A DNA stretch of 64,000 nucleotides from Mangrovibacterium sp041596335 (GCF_041596335.1 NZ_JBFHIT010000013.1:1-64000); one strand, 5' to 3'; positions 44,276-54,320 are shown, counted from the first letter of the stretch. The notes: generated by a model from the letters alone, not told the origin. Translations and numbers: made by a program.

Positions 44276-45169
44276 ATGTCATTCAGAAGTGAAAATATAC
44301 TGTCTCTTGCTGGCCGCGATTTCTCGAATACGCAGGAATCCGACCTTCGTTCCCTGTTTACCGATATCCTGAACCAAGGTATGCACGGGCTCTGTTTTAG
44401 TCCGTATCTGGATTTCCAAAGCCCGGGAGACATAATAACCGAGGAACAAATCCACCAAAAAATGGAGATTATTCGCCCGTATACCAAGTGGATTAGAACT
44501 TTTTCGGTTTCCGAGGGCAACGAGCTAATACCGAAGGTTGCCAAACAATACGGATTAAAAACAATGGTGGGTGCCTGGCTTGGTGAAGATGAAGAAAAAA
44601 ACGAGGAAGAAATTCAGAACCTGATCAAACTGGCCAACGAAGGAGTGATCGATCTGGCGGCTGTTGGCAATGAAGTACTCTATCGTGATGATCTTCCGGA
44701 GGAGGTGTTACTCTCCTACATCCGGAAAGTTAAAAAAGCGATTCCAACCATTCCGGTTGGCTACGTTGATGCCTACTACGAATTTTGCGACCGACCGGCA
44801 ATTGCCGAGGCTTGCGATGTCATTTTTGCCAATTGCTATCCCTTTTGGGAAGGCTGCCACATCGACTACTCGCTGCTGTACATGAAAGACATGTACCATA
44901 AAGCGAAAAATGCCGCCCCCGGCAAACGGGTGATCATCACCGAAACGGGCTGGCCAAACCTCGGATCGGCGATTGAAGCATCGGAACCATCTTTGAGTAA
45001 TGCCATCAAATATTTCATCAACGCTCAACAATGGTCGAAACAAGAAGGCATTGAGCTGTTCTGGTTCTCTTCGTTCGACGAAGCCTGGAAACAAGGCGTT
45101 GAAGGTGATGTTGGTGCCTACTGGGGACTTTGGGACAAGGACGGAAAGCTGAAATACACCAATAAGTAA
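44276..45169 (+). CDS. GH17 protein without signal peptide
   Basis: A 297-residue TIM-barrel protein of family GH17 (beta-1,3-glucanases and glucanosyltransferases). Acid/base Glu133 in VGNEVLYRDD and nucleophile Glu223 in IITETGWPN are present, and FWFSSFDEAWKQ and GAYWGLWDKDGKLKY match the barrel end. The N-terminus MSFRSENILSLAGRDF is not a signal peptide, so it appears cytoplasmic like the phosphorylase 27 bases upstream. It may trim or transfer beta-1,3-oligosaccharides before phosphorolysis. It is the most divergent of the three GH17 proteins here. Confidence 0.88.
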   Translation: MSFRSENILSLAGRDFSNTQESDLRSLFTDILNQGMHGLCFSPYLDFQSPGDIITEEQIHQKMEIIRPYTKWIRTFSVSEGNELIPKVAKQYGLKTMVGAWLGEDEEKNEEEIQNLIKLANEGVIDLAAVGNEVLYRDDLPEEVLLSYIRKVKKAIPTIPVGYVDAYYEFCDRPAIAEACDVIFANCYPFWEGCHIDYSLLYMKDMYHKAKNAAPGKRVIITETGWPNLGSAIEASEPSLSNAIKYFINAQQWSKQEGIELFWFSSFDEAWKQGVEGDVGAYWGLWDKDGKLKYTNK

Positions 45170-45179
45170 TTAATAACCA

Positions 45180-45213
45180 CTGGCGAGCATTGTTTCGCCA
45201 GCGGTTTTTTTTT
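45180..45213 (+). terminator. Intrinsic terminator inside the GH17 gene series
   Basis: CTGGCGA and TCGCCAG form a perfect 7-bp stem followed by nine T, between two genes of the same direction and function. It probably lowers expression of the downstream genes relative to the upstream ones. Confidence 0.75.
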
Positions 45214-45222
45214 CATTCTATC

Positions 45223-46155
45223 ATGCGAAATAACACCTTCAATATTGAATTTGGGAAAGCGATTTGTTATTCCGGATTTCGGCAGGGTCAAAGTCCCGAT
45301 TCGGGAATTTACCCCAGCTATGAGCAAATTAAGGAAGACCTGACGATTTTACACAATCACTGGAAATACCTTCGTCTGTACGACTGCGACCAACAGACAG
45401 ATACCGTCCTGGAAGTAATCAGGAACGAAAAGCTCAACTTTAAAATCATGCTCGGAGCCTATATTGCTGCCGAGATGAACAACTTTGGCTGCCCTTGGGG
45501 CGGTAGCTACCCCGAAGAGGTGTTGCTAAAAAACAAAGAACAGAACCGGAATCAAATCGAAAAACTGATTCGGTTGGCAAACCAGTATCCCGACATCATT
45601 GTAGCCCTCTCAGCCGGCAACGAAGCCACTGTTGACTGGACCGACCACTATGTACCGGTTGAGAGCGTGATCAACTACGTTCGGATGCTCAAAGCCAATA
45701 CCAAACAGCCGGTTAGCTTCTGCGAAAACTATGTGCCCTGGCACAACAAGCTAAAACCTCTGGTTGAAGAAATTGATTTCATCTCCATCCACACATATCC
45801 GGTTTGGGAATATAAAAACATACACGAGTCGCTCGAATATACCAAACAAAATTACCTCGGAGTAGCGAATCTGTATCCGCACAAGCCGGTTGTTATCACC
45901 GAGGCCGGATGGGCAACAAATTCCAACGGACGTGGTATCGACCCCGAAAATGTGAGCGAAGAATTACAGGAAGCCTATTACAACGACTTAATGGAATGGT
46001 GCGAGCAGGACAAGATTCTCTGCTTTGTTTTCGAAGCCTTCGATGAGCCTTGGAAAGGATCTCCTGAACCACTGGAACCGGAAAAACACTGGGGCCTCTT
46101 TACCGTTGACCGAAAACCCAAGCAGGTTATGAAATCGCTTTTCGCTACACGATAG
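45223..46155 (+). CDS. GH17 glycosidase without signal peptide
   Basis: A 310-residue GH17 protein. Acid/base Glu134 in SAGNEATVDW and nucleophile Glu227 in VVITEAGWAT are intact; the start FGKAICYSGFRQGQSPDSG and the end HWGLFTVDRKPKQVM are shared with the next gene. The ATG at 45223 is chosen because the earlier in-frame TTG at 45190 lies within the terminator hairpin. No signal peptide or lipobox, so probably cytoplasmic. Likely acts on beta-1,3-gluco-oligosaccharides. Confidence 0.88.
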   Translation: MRNNTFNIEFGKAICYSGFRQGQSPDSGIYPSYEQIKEDLTILHNHWKYLRLYDCDQQTDTVLEVIRNEKLNFKIMLGAYIAAEMNNFGCPWGGSYPEEVLLKNKEQNRNQIEKLIRLANQYPDIIVALSAGNEATVDWTDHYVPVESVINYVRMLKANTKQPVSFCENYVPWHNKLKPLVEEIDFISIHTYPVWEYKNIHESLEYTKQNYLGVANLYPHKPVVITEAGWATNSNGRGIDPENVSEELQEAYYNDLMEWCEQDKILCFVFEAFDEPWKGSPEPLEPEKHWGLFTVDRKPKQVMKSLFATR

Positions 46156-46210
46156 CGACTAAACGGGATTCAGACAATACTGCCAAAAACTGATTTGAAA
46201 TATACGACAG

Positions 46211-47284
46211 ATGAAAAATCGCTCTATTCTTTTTAAAAGATCCAGGTTAGCTCTACTCGTTGCACTGACGTTTAGCATTATCAGCTGCTTTCAAAATCGA
46301 CAGCCGAATCAAAAAATTATAGAACCAGCTATGCCGGAACAAAGGCCGATTCAACAAAAAACAGACGATTTATTGAACGGTGTCGCCAGAGCTGTTTGTT
46401 ACTCAGGCTTCAGAACCGGACAGCACCCCGACCGGGGAGACGGTGCAGTAAATCCTACGGATGCGCAAATTTTGGAAGACCTCAAAATAATCTCAACCGA
46501 CTCACAGTTCAACCTAATTCGCTTGTACGACTGCGGCGAAAACTCCGAAGCAGTCCTTCGAATTATTAAAACAAACAAACTGAATATTAAGGTGATGCTT
46601 GGCATCTGGCTTAAAGCTGAACTGAGTAATCACGAAACATGTGTCTGGTTAACCGAACCCATTCCCCAGGAAGAATTGGATCAGAACTACCTCCTCAACC
46701 AACAGGAAATTGACCGGGGAATCCGGCTTGCCAACCAATATCCGGAGCAGGTGATTGCTGTAAATGTTGGCAACGAAGCACTGGTTGACTGGAATGACCA
46801 CAAAGTTGACACAGACAGTATTATCGCCTATGTTCAACGTGTAAAAGGAGCGATTGATCAGCCGGTTACCGTAGCCGACAATTATGAATGGTGGGCGGCC
46901 AATGGGCAAAAATTAGCTCGCGAGCTCGACTTTGTCGCCATTCATGTTTATCCGGTTTGGGAAGGCAAAGATATCAACGAAGCCATGTCGTACACCATCG
47001 AAAATGTGCAAAAAGTACGTGATGCGCTGCCGGATAGCCGGCTTGTTATCACCGAGGCAGGCTGGGCAAGCATCGCTTCGGAGTTTGGCGAACGGGCCAG
47101 CGAAGAAAAACAACTCAAATACTATAACGATCTATACGCCTGGGCAATAGAAATGAATATCACCACCTTTTTCTTTGAAGCATTCGACGAAGACTGGAAA
47201 GGTGATCCCGCAAATCCAAACGGAGCCGAAAAACACTGGGGACTCTTTACTGTTGACCGAAAACCTAAAAAAGTAATGCAATAA
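46211..47284 (+). CDS. GH17 glycosidase lipoprotein
   Basis: A 357-residue GH17 protein with a lipoprotein signal (LVALTFSIISCFQN), so anchored facing the periplasm or the surface. Acid/base Glu189 in VNVGNEALVDW and nucleophile Glu282 in LVITEAGWAS. It is a close paralogue of the preceding gene, with the same ARAVCYSGFRTGQHPDRG start and HWGLFTVDRKPKKVMQ end, but exported. It would cut beta-1,3-oligosaccharides in the periplasm. The stop is 36 bases before the transporter gene. Confidence 0.92.
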   Translation: MKNRSILFKRSRLALLVALTFSIISCFQNRQPNQKIIEPAMPEQRPIQQKTDDLLNGVARAVCYSGFRTGQHPDRGDGAVNPTDAQILEDLKIISTDSQFNLIRLYDCGENSEAVLRIIKTNKLNIKVMLGIWLKAELSNHETCVWLTEPIPQEELDQNYLLNQQEIDRGIRLANQYPEQVIAVNVGNEALVDWNDHKVDTDSIIAYVQRVKGAIDQPVTVADNYEWWAANGQKLARELDFVAIHVYPVWEGKDINEAMSYTIENVQKVRDALPDSRLVITEAGWASIASEFGERASEEKQLKYYNDLYAWAIEMNITTFFFEAFDEDWKGDPANPNGAEKHWGLFTVDRKPKKVMQ

Positions 47285-47320
47285 CCACAATAGAACCAAC
47301 ACAAATCAATAATCAAACTT

Positions 47321-48757
47321 ATGGCACACTACAAAACGGCGAAAGAAGACATTGTACCCTTCGGGCAAAAATTAGCATTTGGTTCGGGACATTTGGCAAA
47401 CCAGCTATTTCCGGCAGCGCTCGGAGTGTTTATGGTTGTGCTGGTTATGTCGCTAAATATGAATCCGGTGATGGCTGGAATTCTGGGAGCCCTTCCCCGG
47501 CTCATCGATGCCCTGACCGACCCGATCATGGGCTTCATATCCGACAACACAAAATCGAAATGGGGACGAAGAAAACCGTATATTTTAGTCGGAAGTGCAA
47601 TTACCGGTGTCGCTTTTATGGTCATGTGGCAATTGAATCCCGACAATTCGCAAACCTATAATTTCGTTTATTTCCTAATCGTCTCAGTCTTTTTCTACAT
47701 CGGCTATACCATTTTTGCCACACCTTTAATTGGCTTAGGCTACGAAATGACTCCCGACTACAACGAACGTACCCGTTTGATGGCTGTATCGCAATGGATG
47801 GGACAGGTAGCCTGGATGATCGCGCCTTGGTTTTGGGTGATTATTTACGATCCGGATATCTTTGCCACAGCTCCGGAAGGAGCCAGAATCCTGGCCATTT
47901 GGGTTGGCGCAGCATGTATGATTCTGGGAATTATGCCGGCACTGTTTAACCGCGAGATGATTGTGCCGGACAAAGATAAAATGGCCGACTTGTCGACGAA
48001 AGAACTCGCGGCGAACACCAAAGAGTTTTTCCGGGGAATCCTGCTGACGGTGAAAAACAAACCATTTATGAAACTATGCGGTGCTACTTTTTTCATTTTC
48101 AACGGATTCCAAACCATCGCTCAATTTGCCATGTTCATTATTGTCTACTACCTGTTTCAGGGCGATAAAGTCGCGTCGGGAACCTGGCCTGCCTGGTTTG
48201 GAACGGTAAGTGCCATGGCGACCGCTTTTCTGGTGATTCCTGTGGTGACGAAAATTTCAGAAAAAGTGGGCAAGAAAAACGCGTTCATCATTGCCACCCT
48301 CATATCGATTATTGGTTATGGATTGAAATGGTGGGGATTCAATCCGGCAAATCCCTGGATGATGTTCATGCCCATTCCGTTCCTTTCATTCGGAATTGGA
48401 GGTCTGTTCACCCTAATGATGTCGATGACCGCTGATGTTTGCGACCTCGATGAGCTGAACAACGGTGAGCGTCGCGAAGGAATGTTCGGCGCTGTTTACT
48501 GGTGGATGGTGAAACTTGGTACGGCACTGGCCTTACTAACGAGTGGGATTGTTCTACAGGCAGTCGGTTTCGACCAAACAATTGACCTGCAATCAGCAGA
48601 AACATTGACGAACCTGCGCATTGCCGATATTCTGATTCCTATTGTGACAGCCCTGATGGCCATTGCAATCATTTGGAAATACAATATCACCGAAGAACGA
48701 GCGCACGAGATTCGTCAGGCATTGGTTTCCCGTCGCGGTAAAACACTTCATCAGTAA
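47321..48757 (+). CDS. GPH-type MFS sugar transporter 1
   Basis: A 478-residue inner-membrane transporter of the glycoside-pentoside-hexuronide:cation symporter family. About twelve membrane segments, with the hallmark DALTDPIMGFISDNTKSKWG then RRKPYILVG between segments 2 and 3. It likely brings the di- or oligosaccharides made by the periplasmic enzymes into the cytoplasm for the phosphorylase. Positioned between the GH17 and the second GPH transporter gene. Cation and exact sugar are not evident. Confidence 0.88.
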   Translation: MAHYKTAKEDIVPFGQKLAFGSGHLANQLFPAALGVFMVVLVMSLNMNPVMAGILGALPRLIDALTDPIMGFISDNTKSKWGRRKPYILVGSAITGVAFMVMWQLNPDNSQTYNFVYFLIVSVFFYIGYTIFATPLIGLGYEMTPDYNERTRLMAVSQWMGQVAWMIAPWFWVIIYDPDIFATAPEGARILAIWVGAACMILGIMPALFNREMIVPDKDKMADLSTKELAANTKEFFRGILLTVKNKPFMKLCGATFFIFNGFQTIAQFAMFIIVYYLFQGDKVASGTWPAWFGTVSAMATAFLVIPVVTKISEKVGKKNAFIIATLISIIGYGLKWWGFNPANPWMMFMPIPFLSFGIGGLFTLMMSMTADVCDLDELNNGERREGMFGAVYWWMVKLGTALALLTSGIVLQAVGFDQTIDLQSAETLTNLRIADILIPIVTALMAIAIIWKYNITEERAHEIRQALVSRRGKTLHQ

Positions 48758-48873
48758 TAAAACAATTTCCTATTGAAGTTGAAAATGCTTATTTCACATT
48801 ATCAAAAGTCAATCGTAAAGTTGAATGTCGGTACATTTTAGCCGACCATCATAAAAACCTAAATACGAAACAA

Positions 48874-50226
48874 ATGAATAATATTGCTGCGAAACTTAGC
48901 CTCAAAGAAAAAATAGGCTACAGCCTGGGCGACACAGCATCCCATTTCGTGTGGGATATGGTCGGTTTCTGGATTCTGATTTTCTACACCGATACTTATG
49001 GGATTTCTGCCGCGGCGGCCGGTACCATCATGCTGATCGCTCGTTTCTGGGATATGGCAAACGACCCCATCATGGGGATCATTGCCGACCGAACCCATAC
49101 CCGTTGGGGAAAATTTCGCCCCTACATGTTGTGGATGGCTCTTCCTTACAGCGTGCTGGCCGTGCTCACCTTTACCACTCCCGATTTGGGCGAAACAGGC
49201 AAAGTAATTTATGCCGGAGCAACTTACCTGCTGCTGATGACAGTTTTCACGGCCATCAACCTCCCCTATTCTTCGCTGGGAGCTGTAATGACTGCCGATT
49301 CGAACGAACGGGCCGGACTGAATTCCTACCGGTTTATCTTCGCCTTTATAGGGCAGCTCATTGTTTCGGGTACAGCCTTAACTTTGGCAAACTATTTTGG
49401 CGGAGGCAACAGTGCCAAAGGCTATCAGTATACGTTAATCTTGTTTGCCGCAATCAGCCTCGTTTTGTTCCTCATTACCTTTAAAACAACCCGCGAACGG
49501 GTGCAACCACTCAAAGAGCAACAAGTCGACCTGCGTGCCGACATCAAAAACCTGTTTCGCAACCGTCCCTGGGTCATCCTGTTTTTTGTCGGCATCATTT
49601 CCTTTATCATGTTTGCTATGCAGAACCTCGCGGTGGCCTATTATTTCAAATACTACATCGGCAACGAAGAGAATGTGCAGCTATTCAACGTTATTGGAAC
49701 AATCGCTTTAATTATAACAATCCCCTTTTCGAAACCATTGGCAAAAAGGTTTGGAAACCGGAACGTGTTTCTCGCAAGCTCACTGCTTTCAGGTCTTTTC
49801 TTCATCCTTTTATACATCCCTGGTGTGAATGACATTTATTGGATCTACGGCTTCAATATTTTAGCCAAAATGGCCTATGCTCCGGCTGTTCCGCTTTTAT
49901 GGACCATGTTGGGCGACACTGCCGATTATTCTGAATGGAAATCTGGAAGAAGAGCCACCGGCTTGGTCTTTTCAGCAGCCACCTTCGCCCAAAAAGCCGG
50001 ATGGGGAATCGGAGGCGCATTAGCCGGTTGGTTTTTAGCGCTGTTTCATTTCGAGCCCAATGCCGTACAATCCGAAACAGCCATTACCGGTATTAAAATG
50101 ATGATCTCGGTGTTCCCGGGCATTCTTTATATGTCGTGTGCTATTTTGCTTTACTTCTATAATATCGATCATAAAACCACGATGGAAATGCAAAAGGATC
50201 TGGAAGCCAGAAGGGCTGAGGATTAA
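48874..50226 (+). CDS. GPH-type MFS sugar transporter 2
   Basis: A 450-residue transporter of the same GPH family, with DMANDPIMGIIADRTHTRWG then KFRPYMLWM as the loop motif and twelve predicted segments. It is clearly diverged from the preceding transporter, so the pair may divide labour by chain length or linkage (for example beta-1,3 versus beta-1,6 products). A 116-base gap precedes it, with TACATTTT near 48830 as a weak -7 candidate. The GH30 gene follows 49 bases later. Confidence 0.87.
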   Translation: MNNIAAKLSLKEKIGYSLGDTASHFVWDMVGFWILIFYTDTYGISAAAAGTIMLIARFWDMANDPIMGIIADRTHTRWGKFRPYMLWMALPYSVLAVLTFTTPDLGETGKVIYAGATYLLLMTVFTAINLPYSSLGAVMTADSNERAGLNSYRFIFAFIGQLIVSGTALTLANYFGGGNSAKGYQYTLILFAAISLVLFLITFKTTRERVQPLKEQQVDLRADIKNLFRNRPWVILFFVGIISFIMFAMQNLAVAYYFKYYIGNEENVQLFNVIGTIALIITIPFSKPLAKRFGNRNVFLASSLLSGLFFILLYIPGVNDIYWIYGFNILAKMAYAPAVPLLWTMLGDTADYSEWKSGRRATGLVFSAATFAQKAGWGIGGALAGWFLALFHFEPNAVQSETAITGIKMMISVFPGILYMSCAILLYFYNIDHKTTMEMQKDLEARRAED

Positions 50227-50275
50227 AACCGCTCCATTCTACAGACACCCGAATTTCAACAAAAAATTATACCCG

Positions 50276-51760
50276 ATGAAAATAGTTCCTTACTTCACAA
50301 GTATGCTTGCCATCCTACTACTGGCGGGCTGTAGCGTACAAAACAACCAAAATATGGAGGTTTTTGAAACATCAGCAAGTGGACATAAACTTGAGAAAAT
50401 TACCGAATTTCAAACGCTTGAAAATCCGGTAGTGGTAAAAATTTTGCCGGAAGAAAAATTCCAAACAATCACCGGATTTGGAGGTTCGTTTACCGAGGCT
50501 TCGGCTTATTTGCTCAATCAGTTGAGTAAGCAAAACAGAGACTCGATACTCAACGCTTACTTTAGCAGCCGGGGAGCAGCTTATTCCTTAACACGAACTC
50601 ATATCAACTCATGCGACTTTTCGTTGAGTAATTACTCTTACGCTTCGGTTCCGGGAGACACCACCTTGGAGCATTTCTCAATCGATGAAGACCGCGATGA
50701 CCTCATTCCAATGATTAAGGAAGCGATGGCCATCTCTGAAGATGGATTTAAAATTATGGCGTCGCCCTGGACCGCATCACCCTGGATGAAAGACAATAAC
50801 GACTGGAGAGGTGGCAAGCTTTTACCGGAATACAACGACACCTGGGCTTTGTTCTTCTCTAAATACATTGATGCCTACAAAAATGAAGGTATTGACATTT
50901 GGGGTGTGACCGTTGAAAACGAACCGCTTGGAAACAACAACAATTGGGAAAGCATGCACTTTTCTCCGGAAGAAATGGTTGATTTTGTGAAAAATCACCT
51001 GGGACCAACGTTGAAGGCAACCCACCCTGAAGTTAAAATATTTGGGTACGACCAAAACCGGGGTGATGAACTGGAAGAGTGGGCCCGGATCATGTATGAA
51101 AATGATGAATCATCTGAATATTTCGATGGTATGGCTGTTCACTGGTATGCCAGCACCGTTGATTGGTTTGCCGAATCGCTGCAATTTACACACGAGGCAG
51201 CTCCAAATAAATCAATTATTCAGTCCGAAGCGTGTGTCGACGCCGAAGTTCCTCACTGGCAAGATGATGAATGGTACTGGTCGGCCGAAGCGACTGACTG
51301 GGGTTGGGACTGGGCTCCTGAAGATCAGAAACACCACCATCCCAAATATGTACCGGTTTATCGCTACGCGCGCGACATCATTGGCTGTATGAATAACTGG
51401 GTTGAAGGTTGGATTGACTGGAACATGGTACTCGACCGGCAAGGTGGACCAAACTGGTTCAAAAACTGGTGTACCGCGCCGGTCATTGTCGATCCAGAAA
51501 TGGACGAAGTGTACTTCACTCCTTTATATTACACCCTAACTCATTTTAGTAAGTTTATCAGACCCGGAGCAACTCGCATCGGATTCCAAACTTCTGAAAC
51601 CAACCTAATGTTAACGGCGGCTCAAAATCCGGACGGTTCCATCGTATTGGTTATTTTAAATACCGGTGAAAATCCGCAGCAGTTGGAGGTATCGGTTCCC
51701 AACAGACAAATTGCTTTTTCAATTTCCGGACAAGCAATACAAACGGTTGTGTTAAAGTAG
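50276..51760 (+). CDS. GH30 glycosidase lipoprotein, probable beta-1,6-glucanase
   Basis: A 494-residue lipoprotein (lipobox ILLLAGCSV) with a GH30 barrel and C-terminal beta domain. The N-terminal ITGFGGSFTEASAYLL, acid/base Glu216 in GVTVENEPLG and nucleophile Glu318 in IIQSEACVD are typical. GH30 enzymes near laminarin genes often remove beta-1,6-linked glucose; glucosylceramidase-like beta-glucosidase activity is the alternative. The ATG at 50276 starts the signal; the frame stays open upstream into the transporter gene. In the locus it would clear the beta-1,6 branches that block GH16, GH17 and the phosphorylase. Confidence 0.9.
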   Translation: MKIVPYFTSMLAILLLAGCSVQNNQNMEVFETSASGHKLEKITEFQTLENPVVVKILPEEKFQTITGFGGSFTEASAYLLNQLSKQNRDSILNAYFSSRGAAYSLTRTHINSCDFSLSNYSYASVPGDTTLEHFSIDEDRDDLIPMIKEAMAISEDGFKIMASPWTASPWMKDNNDWRGGKLLPEYNDTWALFFSKYIDAYKNEGIDIWGVTVENEPLGNNNNWESMHFSPEEMVDFVKNHLGPTLKATHPEVKIFGYDQNRGDELEEWARIMYENDESSEYFDGMAVHWYASTVDWFAESLQFTHEAAPNKSIIQSEACVDAEVPHWQDDEWYWSAEATDWGWDWAPEDQKHHHPKYVPVYRYARDIIGCMNNWVEGWIDWNMVLDRQGGPNWFKNWCTAPVIVDPEMDEVYFTPLYYTLTHFSKFIRPGATRIGFQTSETNLMLTAAQNPDGSIVLVILNTGENPQQLEVSVPNRQIAFSISGQAIQTVVLK

Positions 51761-51975
51761 TTGAATCATCACGTAAAAAGTTAATTCAGTCGGGAAACGT
51801 TCAACCAATTCCGTTAAGTTTTTCAGGCGGACTAAACTGGTAGAACCAACGATAGAGTGACCTTCGTGTTCCGAATGACCTATTTTGAAACATCGTTTCC
51901 GAAAAATACCAGTTCGCCATATTATTGTAACTTAATGCGTATTCCACTAATAATCGTGACTCAAAATAGTTGAAA

Positions 51976-54243
51976 ATGAAAAAAACGAAATGGACAATCA
52001 TCGCAATTTTAGCAGTACTTGTGTTGAACGCTTGCAATCAAAAAAGTTCTGAGTTGAAACAGGATGTGATCGGAGAAAAAGTTGAAAGCTTACTGGCTAA
52101 AATGACCCTCGAAGAGAAAGTCGGTCAAATGGTGCAGTACAATGGGTTTTACGACGCTACCGGTCCCGTGCCAACAGGTGGAGACGCGAAAAAGAAATAT
52201 GAAGATCTCCGGCTGGGAAAGGTCGGTTCGTTCCTCAATGTTCGCGGAGTTGAACAGGTTCTTGCACTGCAAAAGATAGCAGTAGAAGAAACGCGCCTGG
52301 GCATCCCGCTAATTTTTGGGCTCGATGTAATTCATGGTCATAAAACCCTATCGCCGATCCCCTTGGCCGAAGCCGCTAGCTGGGATCTGCAAGCAATTGA
52401 ACAATCTGCCAGAACGGCTGCTATTGAAGCTTCGGCTGTGGGCATTAACTGGACTTTTGCACCAATGGTAGATATCTACCGCGATGCACGCTGGGGACGG
52501 GTAATGGAAGGTGCCGGTGAAGATCCCTATCTCGGCGCCAAAGTTGGCGTGGCGCGTGTTCGGGGTTTCCAGGGCGACGATCTTAGCGCGAACAATACCA
52601 TTGCTGCTTGCGCAAAACACTTCGCCGGCTACGGCTTTTCCGAGGCTGGTCGCGAGTATAACACGGTTGATATAGGTACCTCCACCCTTTACAATATTGT
52701 ATTCCCGCCTTTTAAGGCACTTGTTGAAGCGGACGTAAAAACCGTGATGAACGCGTTCAACATCGTCAATGGAGTTCCGGCTACCGGAAACAGCTTTTTG
52801 CAGCGCGATATCCTGAAGGGCGAATGGGGTTTCAAAGGTTTTGTAGTCTCCGATTGGGCCAGCGGAGCCGAAATGGTAACTCATGGCTATGCGAGAGACC
52901 TGAAGGAGGCCGCGCAATTTGCCGCGAATGCCGGCTCTGATATGGATATGGAGTCGGACGCCTTTGTCAGCCATTTGGTAGAGCTGGTAAAAGAAGGAAA
53001 AGTAGCAGAGTCTGTCGTTGACGAAGCGGCTTCCCGGATTCTGAGGGTGAAATACGAGCTTGGATTATTCGACGACCCTTATCGCTATTGCGATGAAATT
53101 CGTGAAAAGGACCTGCTCTACAATGAAGCCCATCAAAAGGCTGCGTTGGACATGGCCCGCAAATCGATTGTTCTGCTAAAGAATGAAAATAACTTGCTGC
53201 CGCTGCAAAAAAACCGACAAAAAATCGCTGTTATTGGTGCACTGGCAAACGATAAAACAAGCCCGCTGGGAAGCTGGCGGATTGGCTCAGACGACAGCAC
53301 AGCAGTTTCGGTGTTGGAAGGTCTCATGATTCATTCTTCAGGCTTCGCTTACGCCAAAGGAGCCGATGTGGTCACCGGACCGGTTTCATTTGTGCAAGAA
53401 CTGAATATCAACACAACTGATCGCTGTGGGTTCAACGAAGCTATTAACCTGGCTAAACGATCAGAGGTAGTTTTGATGGTGCTGGGCGAGCATGGGTTCC
53501 ACTCCGGCGAAGCCCGCAGCCGAACCCAAATCGACCTACCGGGATTGCAACAGGAGCTACTGGAAGCGGTTTACAAAGTCAACCCAAACATTGTATTGGT
53601 GCTGATGAACGGCCGTCCGCTGGCCCTACCTTGGGCTGCCGCTAATATTCCGGCAATTGTGGAAGCCTGGCAGTTGGGAACACAATCGGGTAATGCCATT
53701 GCCGATGTGTTATTTGGTGAATACAATCCTTCCGGAAAGCTTCCAATGTCGTTTCCGCGAAGCGTAGGACAATGTCCGATTTATTACAATCACTTCAGCA
53801 CAGGCCGGCCAACAAACGCCGAAGAAAATGTATTCTGGTCGCATTATACCGACGAGGAAAACTCGCCACTGTTCCCGTTTGGTTTCGGATTGAGTTATTC
53901 CGAATTCGACTACAGCGATCTAACCATTGATGATTCCGATCCCAAAAACGTTAAGCTGACAGTAACAGTGGCGAACGTCGGCGGTATTGATGGCGAAGAA
54001 GTTGTGCAATTATACCTGCATGATAGAGCTGCCTCGGTGGTTCGTCCGGTGAAAGAACTGAAAGGCTTTGAAAAAATCAGCCTCAAAGCCAATGAATCGA
54101 AAACAGTTTCGTTTGTGTTAACTGAAAACGAACTAGGTTTTTACAATGGCGAAGGCGAGTTTCTGGTTGAACCCGGCGAGTTTGATGTTCTTATCGGCAC
54201 CAGTTCGCAGGAAGGTCTTGCCGGCAGTTTCGTACTGAAATAG
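51976..54243 (+). CDS. GH3 beta-glucosidase lipoprotein
   Basis: A 755-residue GH3 enzyme with lipoprotein signal (VLVLNACNQK). Layout: (beta/alpha)8 barrel (EEKVGQMVQYNGFY; FGLDVIHGHKT; KHFAGYGFSEAGREYN), nucleophile Asp293 in GFVVSDWASG, second domain with KSIVLLKNENNLLPL, and a C-terminal fibronectin-like domain from ~650. It removes glucose from the non-reducing ends of beta-gluco-oligosaccharides, in the periplasm or on the surface. The start ATG 51976 has a better N-terminus than the TTG six bases upstream. A 215-base gap separates it from GH30, and a strong terminator follows, marking the end of the locus. Confidence 0.93.
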   Translation: MKKTKWTIIAILAVLVLNACNQKSSELKQDVIGEKVESLLAKMTLEEKVGQMVQYNGFYDATGPVPTGGDAKKKYEDLRLGKVGSFLNVRGVEQVLALQKIAVEETRLGIPLIFGLDVIHGHKTLSPIPLAEAASWDLQAIEQSARTAAIEASAVGINWTFAPMVDIYRDARWGRVMEGAGEDPYLGAKVGVARVRGFQGDDLSANNTIAACAKHFAGYGFSEAGREYNTVDIGTSTLYNIVFPPFKALVEADVKTVMNAFNIVNGVPATGNSFLQRDILKGEWGFKGFVVSDWASGAEMVTHGYARDLKEAAQFAANAGSDMDMESDAFVSHLVELVKEGKVAESVVDEAASRILRVKYELGLFDDPYRYCDEIREKDLLYNEAHQKAALDMARKSIVLLKNENNLLPLQKNRQKIAVIGALANDKTSPLGSWRIGSDDSTAVSVLEGLMIHSSGFAYAKGADVVTGPVSFVQELNINTTDRCGFNEAINLAKRSEVVLMVLGEHGFHSGEARSRTQIDLPGLQQELLEAVYKVNPNIVLVLMNGRPLALPWAAANIPAIVEAWQLGTQSGNAIADVLFGEYNPSGKLPMSFPRSVGQCPIYYNHFSTGRPTNAEENVFWSHYTDEENSPLFPFGFGLSYSEFDYSDLTIDDSDPKNVKLTVTVANVGGIDGEEVVQLYLHDRAASVVRPVKELKGFEKISLKANESKTVSFVLTENELGFYNGEGEFLVEPGEFDVLIGTSSQEGLAGSFVLK

Positions 54244-54320
54244 CAAATTTGTTTCGCGATGTGGAACATGCACCGACTGGCTTAACACAAGCTACAGCGG
54301 CGTTTCTGATCTACGATATG

